Position numbers and translations under genes: made by a program
Assembly (NCBI GenBank): GCA_003279875.1
Contig: QCGN01000002.1
Location: 57,152-121,151 of the forward strand
Length of the DNA stretch: 64,000 bases
Source: Prochlorococcus sp. AG-388-D03
Lineage (GTDB): Bacteria; Cyanobacteriota; Cyanobacteriia; PCC-6307; Cyanobiaceae
Direction: 5' to 3'
Notes under the pieces: generated by a model
What the model was told of the DNA's origin: nothing
Databases searched by the model: none
The model's input: only the letters and a program-made list of their open reading frames with translations
Part shown: positions 18,014-27,417 of the stretch, in pieces
Position numbering within the stretch: position 1 is the first letter of the stretch
Layout: the number at the start of each line of letters is the position of its first letter

Positions 18014-19426
18014 GTGTGGAAAGAAATTAATTACAAAGTGGATCCTAACGATATTGTGATTCCTAATATTAATTATCATATTAACCCTGCAGAAATTGAA
18101 AGTATTGAAAATAATTCTATTGCTGAAGAAATAGGATTTGAACCGGGAGATTCAATTATAAGTATTAATGGTAAAAAACCAAGAGATTTGATTGATTATC
18201 AGATTCTTATTAGTGACGAGATTTTAGATATTTCAGTTTTGGATAAAAACAAACAAATTCACAATATTAGTATTGAAAAAGATCAAGATGATAATTTAGG
18301 TATTAATTTTAAAGATGCTCTGTTTGACTCTATTAAACAATGTAATAACAAGTGTCCTTTTTGTTTTATTGATCAGCAACCAAATGGCAAAAGAAAAAGC
18401 TTATATATAAAAGATGATGACTATAGATTAAGTTTTCTATATGGTTCGTATTTAACATTAACGAATTTAAACAAAGATGACTGGAACAGAATATCTACTC
18501 AAAAACTTTCACCCCTTTTTATATCCGTTCATGCCACTGATCCTAAAACCCGAGAAGCATTATTAAAAAATAAGAAAGCGAGTCAAATTCTCGATCATAT
18601 TAAATGGTTTGAGCAAAATTCAATCCAAATACACGCTCAAATAGTTGTCTGTCCAAATATAAATGATGGTAAAATCTTGGAGAAATCTATTTATGAGCTT
18701 GCAAACTTTCATAAAAAAAGTATTAAAACAGTTATTTCTACCGCAATAGTACCGGTAGGTCTGACGAAGTTTAGGCCTGAAAATGATGGATTAATGTCAA
18801 TTAGCAAAGAATATGCAAGAAAAACTATTAAACAAGTCGAAAAAATTCAAACTTCTCTTCAAAAGAGTCTTGGAACTCGCTTTTGTTGGCTTGCCGACGA
18901 ATGGTACTTAATAGCTGGAATAAATTTACCAAGTTATAAAACATATGAAAACATGCCCCAAGAATCTAATGGAGTTGGTTCAATTAGAAGTTTTCTTAAA
19001 ACATTAGAAACTAAAACCAAATCTCTTCCTCAGAAAGTAGATCAGCAAAGAAAAGTTAGTTGGATTGTTGGGAAATTAGTTTATGAAGCACTGCTTCCCA
19101 TAGTAGAAAAACTAAATAATATTGAAGGACTGACAATTAATCTATATGGTTTACCTAGTATTTATTGGGGGCAAGATCAAGTTGTGACAGGGCTCTTAAC
19201 AGGTGAAGATTTAATTTCTGGATTACAAAGTAAGGATCTTGGAGAAAGTATTTTCATACCATCAATAATGCTAAAACTTAATAGCGATCTATTTTTAGAT
19301 GACAAAACCATAACTGAAGTTTCAAATAAATTGAAAACTAACATTCACGTTCTAGATGATACAAATGATATTATTAATACTTTAATTGGTGTATCAAAAA
19401 CTAAAAAAATACTTAATTATGCTTAG
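18014..19426 (+). CDS. DUF512 radical-SAM/PDZ protein (TIGR03279 family)
   Basis: This is a cyanobacterial Fe-S protein family of unknown substrate. Residues 20-75 form a PDZ-like domain with GFEPGDSIISING. A cluster motif C-x3-C-x2-C (CNNKCPFC, followed by FIDQ) lies near residues 112-119. A DUF512 C-terminal domain covers about residues 285-465, with an FIPSIMLK segment. At 470 residues it is full length. The start is GTG at 18014. It overlaps the outer-membrane channel gene downstream by 8 bases. Confidence 0.85.
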   Translation: MWKEINYKVDPNDIVIPNINYHINPAEIESIENNSIAEEIGFEPGDSIISINGKKPRDLIDYQILISDEILDISVLDKNKQIHNISIEKDQDDNLGINFKDALFDSIKQCNNKCPFCFIDQQPNGKRKSLYIKDDDYRLSFLYGSYLTLTNLNKDDWNRISTQKLSPLFISVHATDPKTREALLKNKKASQILDHIKWFEQNSIQIHAQIVVCPNINDGKILEKSIYELANFHKKSIKTVISTAIVPVGLTKFRPENDGLMSISKEYARKTIKQVEKIQTSLQKSLGTRFCWLADEWYLIAGINLPSYKTYENMPQESNGVGSIRSFLKTLETKTKSLPQKVDQQRKVSWIVGKLVYEALLPIVEKLNNIEGLTINLYGLPSIYWGQDQVVTGLLTGEDLISGLQSKDLGESIFIPSIMLKLNSDLFLDDKTITEVSNKLKTNIHVLDDTNDIINTLIGVSKTKKILNYA

Positions 19427-20849
19427 AAAATACATACATCCAATTTTATGTTTTCCTCTTTGTTTGTACATCAATTCTCAAAAAGCATTATTAAGTGAAA
19501 CGGAACATAATATTGAAGAAGTCATAAAAGAGAAAGAAACTCAAGTATTCCTTAATTATTCAGACATAGTAGAAATTACTTTAAAAAATAATCAAGAACT
19601 TAAATCACTAGAAAATGTAGTTAATTCGTCTTCTTTTAATCTTTCAAGCAAGCTCGCCCAAAAATACCCTACATTAGATTTACAAGCCAGTGGATTCCCA
19701 AAATATGTCTTAGGCAAAAATTATAGTAGTAGCGCAACAACAACAAAAACTTCTCAATTTTCAGCAAATCCTTCACTTAATATTAAATTAGATTTATTAG
19801 ACCCTTTGAGAGGATCAGACATAAAGATAGCTAAAAATAATTATCAAATAGCTAAAAATAATTATGAGATTAAAAAGAAAGATCTTATTCAAGAAGCAAA
19901 ATCTAGGTTCCACAAACTTCAAAAATCTTATCAGGATATTAAAAATAAAAAATTATCTCTTGATTTATCAATTACTAGTTTGAAAGATGCTCAATCAAAG
20001 TTTGATGCAGGGATAGGTACAAAATTTGAAGTTCTTGAGGCTGATGCACAACTATCTAGAGATAAGCAATCACTCAATGAAAAAAAAATCCAGTATAAGA
20101 TCAACAAAATTGAATTAAAAGAAATTTTAAATATTAAAGGAGATTTTGTAATTAATCAAAAGCAAAAATTAATAGGTTACTGGAATCACAAATTAAATAA
20201 GAATATAAATGAAGGTTTAGTTAAGAATCTCTCCCTCAAAAATATTAACCTACAAAAGTCAAGCAAACAAAGTCAAGCAAATAAGTATCTGAATACTTAC
20301 AAGCCAAATATTTATATTAGCAATACATTAACCAGCTCATTTTCGAAGGGTGATTCTTTAGCAGTGCAAATAAATTCTGACAAATCCGGATCTTCGTATA
20401 CAAACACTGTTAGCTTAAACTTTGGTTGGAGTATTTTTGATGGTGGTCAAAATAAAAATTTATATAAATCAAGCAAAGCAGATGCTATGTCAGAAGAGTA
20501 CTCTTATAACAACCTCGAAAATATTATAAAAACCAACATTAGTAAAGCTTATTTGAATTTAAAACTAAATCAAGAAAAAATTCTATCATCATTAAAAGAA
20601 ATATCTTCGACTGAAGAGTCTTTAAGACTAGCAAGATTAAGATATGAGGTAGGAATATCTACACTTCAAGATGTTCTTTTAAGACAAAAAGACTTAAGTA
20701 ATGCTAATTCTAAAAATATTGATGCAATTTATAATTACAATTTAAATTTAGATGAATTAGAAAGATTGACTTATCTTAAGATCAGTAATGTTTGTAATGA
20801 AAGCGATAATGTCTTAAAAAGTGACATGAAAACTATTTGCAATATATGA
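19419..20849 (+). CDS. TolC-family outer membrane efflux channel
   Basis: A 476-residue outer-membrane factor protein with a signal peptide over the first 25 residues or so. The two internally similar OEP repeats, each a long coiled-coil region, cover about residues 50-240 and 260-465. Typical are LDPLRGSDIKIAKNNY and, in the second repeat, LRLARLRYEVGISTLQDVL. I chose the ATG at 19419, which overlaps the previous stop; a codon at 19386 adds a head that overlaps further. It would serve type I secretion or efflux; no transporter partner is adjacent. Confidence 0.85.
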   Translation: MLRKYIHPILCFPLCLYINSQKALLSETEHNIEEVIKEKETQVFLNYSDIVEITLKNNQELKSLENVVNSSSFNLSSKLAQKYPTLDLQASGFPKYVLGKNYSSSATTTKTSQFSANPSLNIKLDLLDPLRGSDIKIAKNNYQIAKNNYEIKKKDLIQEAKSRFHKLQKSYQDIKNKKLSLDLSITSLKDAQSKFDAGIGTKFEVLEADAQLSRDKQSLNEKKIQYKINKIELKEILNIKGDFVINQKQKLIGYWNHKLNKNINEGLVKNLSLKNINLQKSSKQSQANKYLNTYKPNIYISNTLTSSFSKGDSLAVQINSDKSGSSYTNTVSLNFGWSIFDGGQNKNLYKSSKADAMSEEYSYNNLENIIKTNISKAYLNLKLNQEKILSSLKEISSTEESLRLARLRYEVGISTLQDVLLRQKDLSNANSKNIDAIYNYNLNLDELERLTYLKISNVCNESDNVLKSDMKTICNI

Positions 20850-21652
20850 ATATGAATAAAAACAATTTAACCAACCAACAGTTGAATGATTTAGATAATT
20901 TGTTCGAATTAGTTAGTAATCGTCAATTAAAAGACTTTGGAAATATAAGCGCAAGTAACAAGTCAGACGGTTCATTAGTTACAAGTTGTGATTTATGGAG
21001 CGATAAAACGATTGTAGAAGCTCTATCTAAAATTGCTCCAGATGAGGGAGTTCTTAGTGAAGAGGGAGGTAAGTTAGTTCCTAAAACAAATGCTTATTGG
21101 ATAGTAGACCCTCTTGATGGTACGACAAATTTCGCTGCAGGAATACCATATTGGTCTATATCAGTAGCAAGATTTGTAGATGGTAAACCTCAATCCTCAT
21201 TTCTAATCATTCCTACTTTAAAGAAAAAATTTGTAGCAATCAAAGAAAAAGGAGTATGGCTTAATAACAAAAAAATAAAAGTTAACAACCATAATCAAAG
21301 AAGTGAATGCGTATCCTTATGCAGTAGATCTATTAAGATTTTACAAAAAAAACCTGATTCTAAGTTTCCAGGAAAAATAAGACTTCTTGGTGTATCGAGT
21401 TTAAATCTAACTAGCGTTGCAATGGGACAGACTTTTGGAGCGATAGAATCAACTCCCAAAATATGGGATATCGCGGCAGCATGGCTATTACTTGAGGAGC
21501 TAAATTGTACCATCGAATGGTTAGAAACGAATCCAATGCATTTGTTTGCAGAGCAAGACTTAAAAGATACTAATTTTCCCTTAATTGCTGCTTGGACAAA
21601 AGAAAAAATTAATGTTTTGAGACCATGGGGTAATTTATTAGTTGAAAAATAG
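20846..21652 (+). CDS. inositol monophosphatase family protein
   Basis: A magnesium-dependent phosphatase of the IMPase/CysQ/FBPase superfamily. The metal-binding motifs are LSEEGG (about residues 70-75), WIVDPLDGTTNFAAG (about 85-99) and a C-terminal KIWDIAAAWLLLEE (about 205-218). The specific substrate could be inositol phosphate, PAP or histidinol phosphate. The ATG at 20846 overlaps the TolC stop as ATGA, indicating translational coupling. At 268 residues the length is normal. Confidence 0.88.
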   Translation: MNMNKNNLTNQQLNDLDNLFELVSNRQLKDFGNISASNKSDGSLVTSCDLWSDKTIVEALSKIAPDEGVLSEEGGKLVPKTNAYWIVDPLDGTTNFAAGIPYWSISVARFVDGKPQSSFLIIPTLKKKFVAIKEKGVWLNNKKIKVNNHNQRSECVSLCSRSIKILQKKPDSKFPGKIRLLGVSSLNLTSVAMGQTFGAIESTPKIWDIAAAWLLLEELNCTIEWLETNPMHLFAEQDLKDTNFPLIAAWTKEKINVLRPWGNLLVEK

Positions 21653-21740
21653 TTGAATCATAACTATATAAAAGACTTGAAAAATATTCCTATTAGATAC
21701 AATAAATAAGATTTCGGGTAAATATTTGAAGAGAATTAAT

Positions 21741-22652
21741 ATGCAGCGTAGTTCAACATGGATTATTAAAAGTTTATGGGGAGCTTGTGAAAGATGGAGT
21801 AAGTCAGATTGTGTCGATTTAAGCGCTGCTTTCGCATATTACACACTTCAATCATTCTTTCCTATACTTCTTATTTCTCTTTCAATAGCTTCTTGGTTTC
21901 TAGGAAAGCAAGAGGGTTTAGATCAACAAATAATATCTATTGCCGCTCAAATTTTACCTCCATCAGTTGTTGACTTAGTTGAAACAACATTATTCAAATT
22001 AATTGATCAAGGCTTTGGAGCAGGAATTTTAGGAGCAATGTTTTTACTATTTACTGCAGGCAACGCATACTTATCACTTCAAAGAGGTTCAGATAGGCTT
22101 TGGGAAGACGAGTTGCCCTCTAGGAGAGTAAACTCTGCGTGGCAAGATCAAGCTTCGAAATTTCTTAGGAATAGAATTGAAGCTTTCTTGATAGTTTTTT
22201 TTATAGGGTTTTTAATGGTGCTAGATCAAATTAGTGCAAATATTAGAATGATTCCAAAGACGGTTTTAGAAAATATATCAAACTCCAGTAATATTTTTTC
22301 TGATTTATTTATGCAATTACCACTCTTACAAGTTGGTCAATTTGCTTTCCCCCTTGTAGGATTTTCATTAATGGCTTTATTACTTCAAGCACTCTTACCA
22401 AGTAGAAAAGTACCTTTAAAACCACTAATACCAGGTTCGCTACTCATCGGAATTGGACTAACAACTCTTAATCTTGCAGTTAGTAAAAGTATTCTTTCCT
22501 TGGGAGTAAGATTTCAAGCATATGGTTTTATTGGAGGTTTTTTAGTACTTACGTTATGGGTATGGCTATTAGGTGTAATTTTATATTTTGGACAATGTTG
22601 GAGTGTTGTTATAGCTAGTATGACTTTAATAAATAGAAGAAGAAATAATTAA
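21741..22652 (+). CDS. YihY/virulence factor BrkB family membrane protein
   Basis: A 303-residue inner-membrane protein of the family once misnamed ribonuclease BN. Six hydrophobic segments are evident, and the typical opening DLSAAFAYYTLQSFFPILLIS is recognisable from S-AFAYYTL-S-FP. GSDRLWE and GGFLVLTLWVWLLG near residues 112 and 265 are also family-like. Function is not established. The ATG at 21741 is preferred to a TTG 15 bases upstream. The 88-base gap from the previous gene allows its own promoter. Confidence 0.82.
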   Translation: MQRSSTWIIKSLWGACERWSKSDCVDLSAAFAYYTLQSFFPILLISLSIASWFLGKQEGLDQQIISIAAQILPPSVVDLVETTLFKLIDQGFGAGILGAMFLLFTAGNAYLSLQRGSDRLWEDELPSRRVNSAWQDQASKFLRNRIEAFLIVFFIGFLMVLDQISANIRMIPKTVLENISNSSNIFSDLFMQLPLLQVGQFAFPLVGFSLMALLLQALLPSRKVPLKPLIPGSLLIGIGLTTLNLAVSKSILSLGVRFQAYGFIGGFLVLTLWVWLLGVILYFGQCWSVVIASMTLINRRRNN

Positions 22653-22666
22653 TTTGAAATAATAAT

Positions 22667-23011
22667 ATGATTTCTTTTATCAAAATAAACAAAAATTTAG
22701 TAATATATTTTCTTATTTTTCTAATATTTATTTCCATTTTTGGATTTAAATTTTTATTAAATTTCATTGGTAATATTTTATTACTTTTATTTTTGGTTCC
22801 TCTTTTAATATTTTTGATTTCTTTGATAAGTCTTAATTCCTTAAAGTCCAAAGTTAATATTTGTGATCAATGTGGGAATATATCTTTAGGGATAAATAAT
22901 TCCTGCATAAATTGTGGAGCAGATTTAGGTAATATAAATTCAAAAAATTTCGAAAATCTTAAAAAACCAGGAGAAGCTACAATTGAAATAAAAGCTGAAG
23001 AAATTAAATGA
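22667..23011 (+). CDS. membrane protein with C-terminal zinc ribbon
   Basis: A 114-residue protein with two hydrophobic segments in the first 55 residues, then a CxxC-x12-CxxC zinc ribbon (CDQC at about 66-69 and CINC at about 82-85) and a charged tail. I do not recognise the family. It follows the YihY gene after 14 bases on the same strand. It ends 28 bases before the convergent HLIP gene. Confidence 0.68.
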   Translation: MISFIKINKNLVIYFLIFLIFISIFGFKFLLNFIGNILLLLFLVPLLIFLISLISLNSLKSKVNICDQCGNISLGINNSCINCGADLGNINSKNFENLKKPGEATIEIKAEEIK

Positions 23012-23039
23012 TTAAAATTGAAATTTTCTGGTAAAAGAA

Positions 23040-23186
23040 TTAACCAATACCTATTTGTCTTAAAATGCTCTGACCCGTAATCAATTCTGTACCTAAACCA
23101 ATCAATATGCCCATCATAGCCATTCTGCCGTTCCATGTTTCAGCAAAATTTACAAAACCAAATCTTGGTTGATTATCCTCATTCAT
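23040..23186 (-). CDS. high-light-inducible protein (HLIP)
   Basis: A 48-residue protein, MNEDNQPRFGFVNFAETWNG and onward, with the chlorophyll-binding motif ExxNGRxAMxG at residues 16-26 and a single transmembrane helix. HLIPs bind chlorophyll and carotenoid, quench energy and protect photosystem II assembly under stress. Another reading frame on this strand is open across the same bases, but only this frame has the HLIP signature. It is a short-form HLIP, of which high-light Prochlorococcus carry many copies. Confidence 0.9.
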   Translation of the reverse strand: MNEDNQPRFGFVNFAETWNGRMAMMGILIGLGTELITGQSILRQIGIG

Positions 23187-23255
23187 AATAGTTAGTAATT
23201 AATTGTTAATTTATTTTAGCGTTTGACGGTTAGATTTATGATAAATAAATATGAA

Positions 23256-23639
23256 TTATCTAACATGTCTAACTCCATCAACTGGCTTGTATTCATCCCC
23301 AGTTAATTCTTCATATATGATAGCAGGCAATCCAGTCTCAAACATTGTTTGAAGTGCTTCTTTAAGCATTGGGTTCCAACCTCCAGTACTTACTTTGCCA
23401 TGCCTAACAGTCCAATCCCAAGTGCCTTGTAAATCTCTAGGCATTCTACCTTCTCTATCTCTTCTAGCAACTAAATCTAAAGACTCAACTAGGCCAACAA
23501 TTACCGGACTTTTTCCATAAGAAGGAGTTAAGCTTAACTCCAATCTCACGGGATCATCTTTAACCATTTTAAGAAGAAATCTTGGTGGCAATTTTAATGA
23601 TCTTATTACTCCAGAGACAATTTTAGTTCTTAATTCCAA
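23256..23639 (-). CDS. conserved hypothetical protein
   Basis: A 127-residue soluble, basic protein without membrane segments. Recognisable stretches are LPPRFLLKMVKDDPVRLEL, RDREGRMPRDLQGTWDWTVRHG (cited by its key residues RDREGR, GTWDW) and GLPAIIYEELTG. The frequent Trp, Gly and Arg make a real conserved gene likely, but I cannot name the family. The apparent start is TTG at 23639; the next ATG would remove 24 residues. Confidence 0.62.
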   Translation of the reverse strand: MELRTKIVSGVIRSLKLPPRFLLKMVKDDPVRLELSLTPSYGKSPVIVGLVESLDLVARRDREGRMPRDLQGTWDWTVRHGKVSTGGWNPMLKEALQTMFETGLPAIIYEELTGDEYKPVDGVRHVR

Positions 23640-23670
23640 TTTTTTTTCCTAATAAATTTTTAAAATGAAT

Positions 23671-23934
23671 TTAATCAGTTGTAGTTCCTTTTTCTTCTAA
23701 AGTAGAGTCTGTTTCATTAGAAAACCTTACAGTTAATAACTCTTCTTGAGTTATATTTCCAGAATCATCAAGAAGTTCTGGATGAATTGTATATTTCTTT
23801 TGTCTAATATTAGTGTTATATTTTCCTTTTTGCTGTTTATCAAAAACACCCCAACCATTCGACATGACTTTAAAAGCCTTCCAAACTAGATAAGTAAGAG
23901 CAGCTGAATAAATAATTGGGAATAAGAAAGACAT
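23671..23934 (-). CDS. DUF2973-like membrane protein
   Basis: An 87-residue protein with one N-terminal transmembrane segment (residues 4-20), then a cytoplasmic tail containing YTIHPELLDDSGNITQEELLTVRF. The HPELLD-x-G-N-x-x-x-E-x-LL pattern resembles the cyanobacterial DUF2973 family. The function is unknown. It is 31 bases upstream of the 127-residue hypothetical gene on the same strand and probably cotranscribed. Confidence 0.65.
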   Translation of the reverse strand: MSFLFPIIYSAALTYLVWKAFKVMSNGWGVFDKQQKGKYNTNIRQKKYTIHPELLDDSGNITQEELLTVRFSNETDSTLEEKGTTTD

Positions 23935-24084
23935 TAAATTAATTATTTATATATAATATAAAAACCATGATAGCTCGAAAAAAATAAATTTAGCTATTTT
24001 CATAAAACAATTTCTTCTATACTCCAAACAATTCTAACTATTTATATAATTACTCTTAACATAACTAATAAGTAAATACAAATA

Positions 24085-25236
24085 ATGTTTTTGAAGCCAG
24101 TAATAAAAATAAAATTAAAGAAATTTTCTTTTAAGAAACTATTTTTTATATCATATTTAGCACTTGATTTACTCAGTAAACCCACATTACTATCTAAATC
24201 GATAATAAATCAAACTATTGATGAAGAATCGAAAATTTCAAATATATCTTTCATAACAAAAGCAATTAAGAAAACAGGCGCGTCTGTAGTAACTATTGAC
24301 ACTCAAAGATTTGTTAATAATAAACAATTTTCTAGAGATTCAAGAATTTTCATAGATCCATATTTCGAAAGATTCTTTGGGTTACAATTTCCTCCTGAAA
24401 GTCAACCACGAATAGAACAAAGCCAAGGAAGTGGATTTATATTCGAGGATGGTCTTGTAATGACAAATGCGCATGTTGTTAATGGATCTGAAAAATTAAT
24501 AGTTGGCCTATCAAATGGGCAAAAATATAAAGGAAAGTTAATAGGACAAGATTCACTAACAGATATAGCTGTGATTAAACTTCAAGGTGAAGGACCTTGG
24601 CCAAAAGCAATATTAGGGGATTCATCAAAAATAGAAGTTGGTGACTGGGCAATCGCAGTAGGTAACCCTTTTGGCCTAGAGAATACAGTTACACTTGGCA
24701 TAATAAGTAATTTAAATAGAAATGTCTCACAACTAGGAATATATGATAAAAAATTTGAGTTAATTCAGACAGATGCTGCAATAAACCCTGGTAATTCTGG
24801 AGGACCTTTACTAAATAGTAATGGAGAGGTAATTGGAATTAATACTTTGATCAGATCAGGACCTGGAGCAGGATTAAGTTTTGCTATTCCAATAAATAAA
24901 GCTAAAGATATCGCTTCACAACTAATCAAAAATGGAAGAGTAATTCACCCCATGATTGGAATTAGTTTAATAAATGAAAATTCTTTTGCACTTGATAGAA
25001 ATATTGTCAAAGTAGGATATGTTGTTCCAAATAGCCCTGCCGAAAAAAGTGGAATTGATATTAATGACATAATCATAAAAGTAGGTAAAAAAGATATTAA
25101 TGATTCTTCAGATGTAATCAATGAAATTAGTAAAAATGGAATTAATAAATACATAAATATAACTATAAAAAGAAAAAATAAACTTATTAGATTAAAAGTA
25201 AAACCAACTGATATAAATAATCTATCAAGGAAATAA
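24085..25236 (+). CDS. HtrA/Deg-type serine protease with PDZ domain
   Basis: A trypsin-like periplasmic or lumenal protease that degrades or refolds damaged proteins, with cyanobacterial paralogues HhoA, HhoB and HtrA. An N-terminal basic and hydrophobic segment (residues 10-35) acts as signal or anchor. The catalytic triad is His130 (TNAHVV), Asp160 (DIAVIKL) and Ser238 (GNSGGPLL). A single PDZ domain covers about residues 285-375 with GYVVPNSPAEKSGID. At 383 residues the length is usual. Which paralogue it is remains open. Confidence 0.92.
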   Translation: MFLKPVIKIKLKKFSFKKLFFISYLALDLLSKPTLLSKSIINQTIDEESKISNISFITKAIKKTGASVVTIDTQRFVNNKQFSRDSRIFIDPYFERFFGLQFPPESQPRIEQSQGSGFIFEDGLVMTNAHVVNGSEKLIVGLSNGQKYKGKLIGQDSLTDIAVIKLQGEGPWPKAILGDSSKIEVGDWAIAVGNPFGLENTVTLGIISNLNRNVSQLGIYDKKFELIQTDAAINPGNSGGPLLNSNGEVIGINTLIRSGPGAGLSFAIPINKAKDIASQLIKNGRVIHPMIGISLINENSFALDRNIVKVGYVVPNSPAEKSGIDINDIIIKVGKKDINDSSDVINEISKNGINKYINITIKRKNKLIRLKVKPTDINNLSRK

Positions 25237-25243
25237 ATATTTT

Positions 25244-25387
25244 TTAACTTTCATAATCCCTAAGTATTTGTACACATTTAGAGATGCAAACACCATCAGT
25301 AATATCACAAAAAGAAATACATTCGAAATAACTTTCTACAGGATCATTACTAACAAAATTACTTTCATTAAAATCGTACTTTTTCAT
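25244..25387 (-). CDS. small twin-CX3C protein of unknown function
   Basis: A 47-residue protein reading MKKYDFNESNFVSNDPVESY then FECISFCDITDGVCISKC and a short tail. Four cysteines at positions 23, 27, 34 and 38 form C-x3-C-x6-C-x3-C, a spacing able to make a disulfide-linked helical hairpin or bind a metal. The acidic DPVESYFECI stretch recalls a small family I have seen in picocyanobacteria without a function. It converges with the HtrA gene, leaving 7 bases between. Confidence 0.62.
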   Translation of the reverse strand: MKKYDFNESNFVSNDPVESYFECISFCDITDGVCISKCVQILRDYES

Positions 25388-25531
25388 AAGTATTATGAAT
25401 AAAATTGAATCGTAATTAATACATTAAACAAAAACCATAAGTATGTAAAGATAAATAAGTGATCTTGCCTAGAGGATTGTAAAGATTTCTAAAAACAAGA
25501 GTTTTTTCTTAAAAACATGAAAAAGAGATAA

Positions 25532-27163
25532 TCATCTATGGTTATTTTTAATATTCTTTTTTTCTAAAAAATATTCATAATTACCATCAAAAGATAATAA
25601 TTTAGATTCTTTAATTTCAATAATTCTATTAGCAATTTTGGAAATAAAATACCTATCATGAGAAATAACAAATACTGTGCCTTTATAATTATTAATTGCA
25701 AGTTCTAGATTCTCTTTCGATTGTAGATCTAAATGATTTGTAGGTTCATCAAGAAGTAAAAAATTACTTGGACTCATAATCATCAAAGCCAATGCTAATC
25801 TAGCTTTTTCGCCACCACTAAGTTGTTGAACATATTTAAAAACAGCATTATTATAAAATCCAAAACTTCCTAAGTATGTCCTTACTTTTTGTTGAGACCA
25901 ATCTGGTGCTTTTGAATATATTAAATCAATAACTTGTTTTTCAACTGCAAGAGCTTCCGCCTGATTTTGTTCATAATAACTTGTAATTATATTGTGTTTT
26001 CCTAAATTAACTTCTCCAATCTCAGGTTCTATTTTTTTCATGATCAACTTAAGTAAAGTAGATTTACCACATCCATTAGGCCCTAAAATTGCTATTTTTT
26101 CCCCTGAAGATACCTTTAAATTAACATCAAACAATAGTATTTTTTCCTCAAAGCTATGAGATAAATTCTTAATTTGAAGAACTGATTTTCCAGAGCGTGG
26201 ACAATCTGGAAAATTAAAAGAGGGACTCTTTAATCTAGAAATAGGTGCATCAATTTTTGTAATCTTTTTTAATTGCTTCTCCCTACTTTTAGCTTGGGTA
26301 CTCCTTGTAGCACTAGCGCGAAACCTTTCAATATATTTTCTTTGTATTTCAATTTCTTTTTGTTGCAGCGCAAAAGCTTTGCTTTGAGATTCGTCATTTA
26401 AAGATTTCTGCTCAACGAAAAAAGAATAATTCCCATTATATGTTTCAGAAATTCCTCTTTCTATAAAAATAATCTTTTTACATAACTTATCCAAAAAATA
26501 TCTGTCATGACTAATTAATATGATTGCTATTTTTAAAGAAGATAAATATTCCTCCAACCAACAAATTGTTTCTAAATCTAAATGATTAGTTGGCTCATCA
26601 AGTAAAAGTAAATCAGGTTTTTGCAAAATAATTTTTCCTAGAGCTACTTTCATCTGCCAACCACCTGAGAAATTACCCACTAATTTATCAGCATCTTCCT
26701 GAGAAAATCCTAGTTTTGGCATTATCTTTTCTACTTCTGCCTGCATTTGATATCCACCTAAAGATTCAAATTTTTCTTGATATACTGCGAGTTCATTTAC
26801 AAGGCGATCAAGTTTTTGAGAGTCATTTCTAGCTTCCAATAATTTCATTTCATTTTCAATCTCTAAAAGTTTATTAGAAACTAATTGAATATCTTTAAAC
26901 GAACTTTCTAATTCCTCTCTTACTGTTCTCCTTAAATTACAATCTAATTCTTGGTTTAAGTGCGAAATTTTCGGACTTCCTTCCTTAAGAACTAGTCCAC
27001 TCGTTTGATCTACCTCTCCAACTAAGATTTTAAATTGGGTCGACTTACCTGCGCCATTAGAACCTACTAAGCCTATCTTTTCTCCCCTCCTAATTTCCCA
27101 ATTAATATTTTTGAGAACAACATCTGTAGAGTAAATTTTGCTTACATTATCAAATCTAATCAC
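25532..27163 (-). CDS. ABC-F family ATPase
   Basis: A soluble protein with two ABC domains and no membrane part, like Uup or YdiF/EttA factors that act on the ribosome. Walker A motifs are GSNGAGKST (about residue 36) and GPNGCGKST (about residue 355). Signatures are NFSGGWQMK and LSGGEKARL, each followed by LLLDEPTNHLDL. A basic linker between the halves (about 240-310) is typical of the P-site tRNA-interacting motif. At 543 residues the length is normal; the start is GTG at 27163. Confidence 0.88.
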   Translation of the reverse strand: MIRFDNVSKIYSTDVVLKNINWEIRRGEKIGLVGSNGAGKSTQFKILVGEVDQTSGLVLKEGSPKISHLNQELDCNLRRTVREELESSFKDIQLVSNKLLEIENEMKLLEARNDSQKLDRLVNELAVYQEKFESLGGYQMQAEVEKIMPKLGFSQEDADKLVGNFSGGWQMKVALGKIILQKPDLLLLDEPTNHLDLETICWLEEYLSSLKIAIILISHDRYFLDKLCKKIIFIERGISETYNGNYSFFVEQKSLNDESQSKAFALQQKEIEIQRKYIERFRASATRSTQAKSREKQLKKITKIDAPISRLKSPSFNFPDCPRSGKSVLQIKNLSHSFEEKILLFDVNLKVSSGEKIAILGPNGCGKSTLLKLIMKKIEPEIGEVNLGKHNIITSYYEQNQAEALAVEKQVIDLIYSKAPDWSQQKVRTYLGSFGFYNNAVFKYVQQLSGGEKARLALALMIMSPSNFLLLDEPTNHLDLQSKENLELAINNYKGTVFVISHDRYFISKIANRIIEIKESKLLSFDGNYEYFLEKKNIKNNHR

Positions 27164-27234
27164 TTTAAAAAAATTGAATTTTACAAAAATAGAGACTTTG
27201 CGCCAAAAAAAAAATTGTAGAATAAAATTATTCT

Positions 27235-27417
27235 ATGAAAAGAATAGAACAAATTGTAGTAATTTTCATAGCTGCAGCATTAGCTATACCCAGTTATTGG
27301 TTTTTTTGGACTTTAGCTGGTGGTGGTGGTTATAACAAAAGAATAAAACCATTAACAAATGAAGAAACTCTTCTAGAACCCTTGCTAAAGACCTCCTCGA
27401 GCCTTAATCAACCATAA
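27235..27417 (+). CDS. small single-pass membrane protein
   Basis: A 60-residue protein with one hydrophobic helix (residues 6-28) containing a PSYWFFWTLAGGGG stretch and a polar tail. It lies 71 bases from the divergent ABC-F gene. It overlaps the 3' end of the convergent Nif11-like gene by 33 bases. The composition fits a real thylakoid or plasma-membrane peptide, but I do not recognise the family. Confidence 0.55.
   Translation: MKRIEQIVVIFIAAALAIPSYWFFWTLAGGGGYNKRIKPLTNEETLLEPLLKTSSSLNQP

Noticed and set aside
22867..23136. 89-codon minus-strand frame over the small HLIP gene
   Set aside because: It is in another frame from the HLIP signature ExxNGRxAMxG and partly covers the zinc-ribbon gene. 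Its sequence has no known motif.
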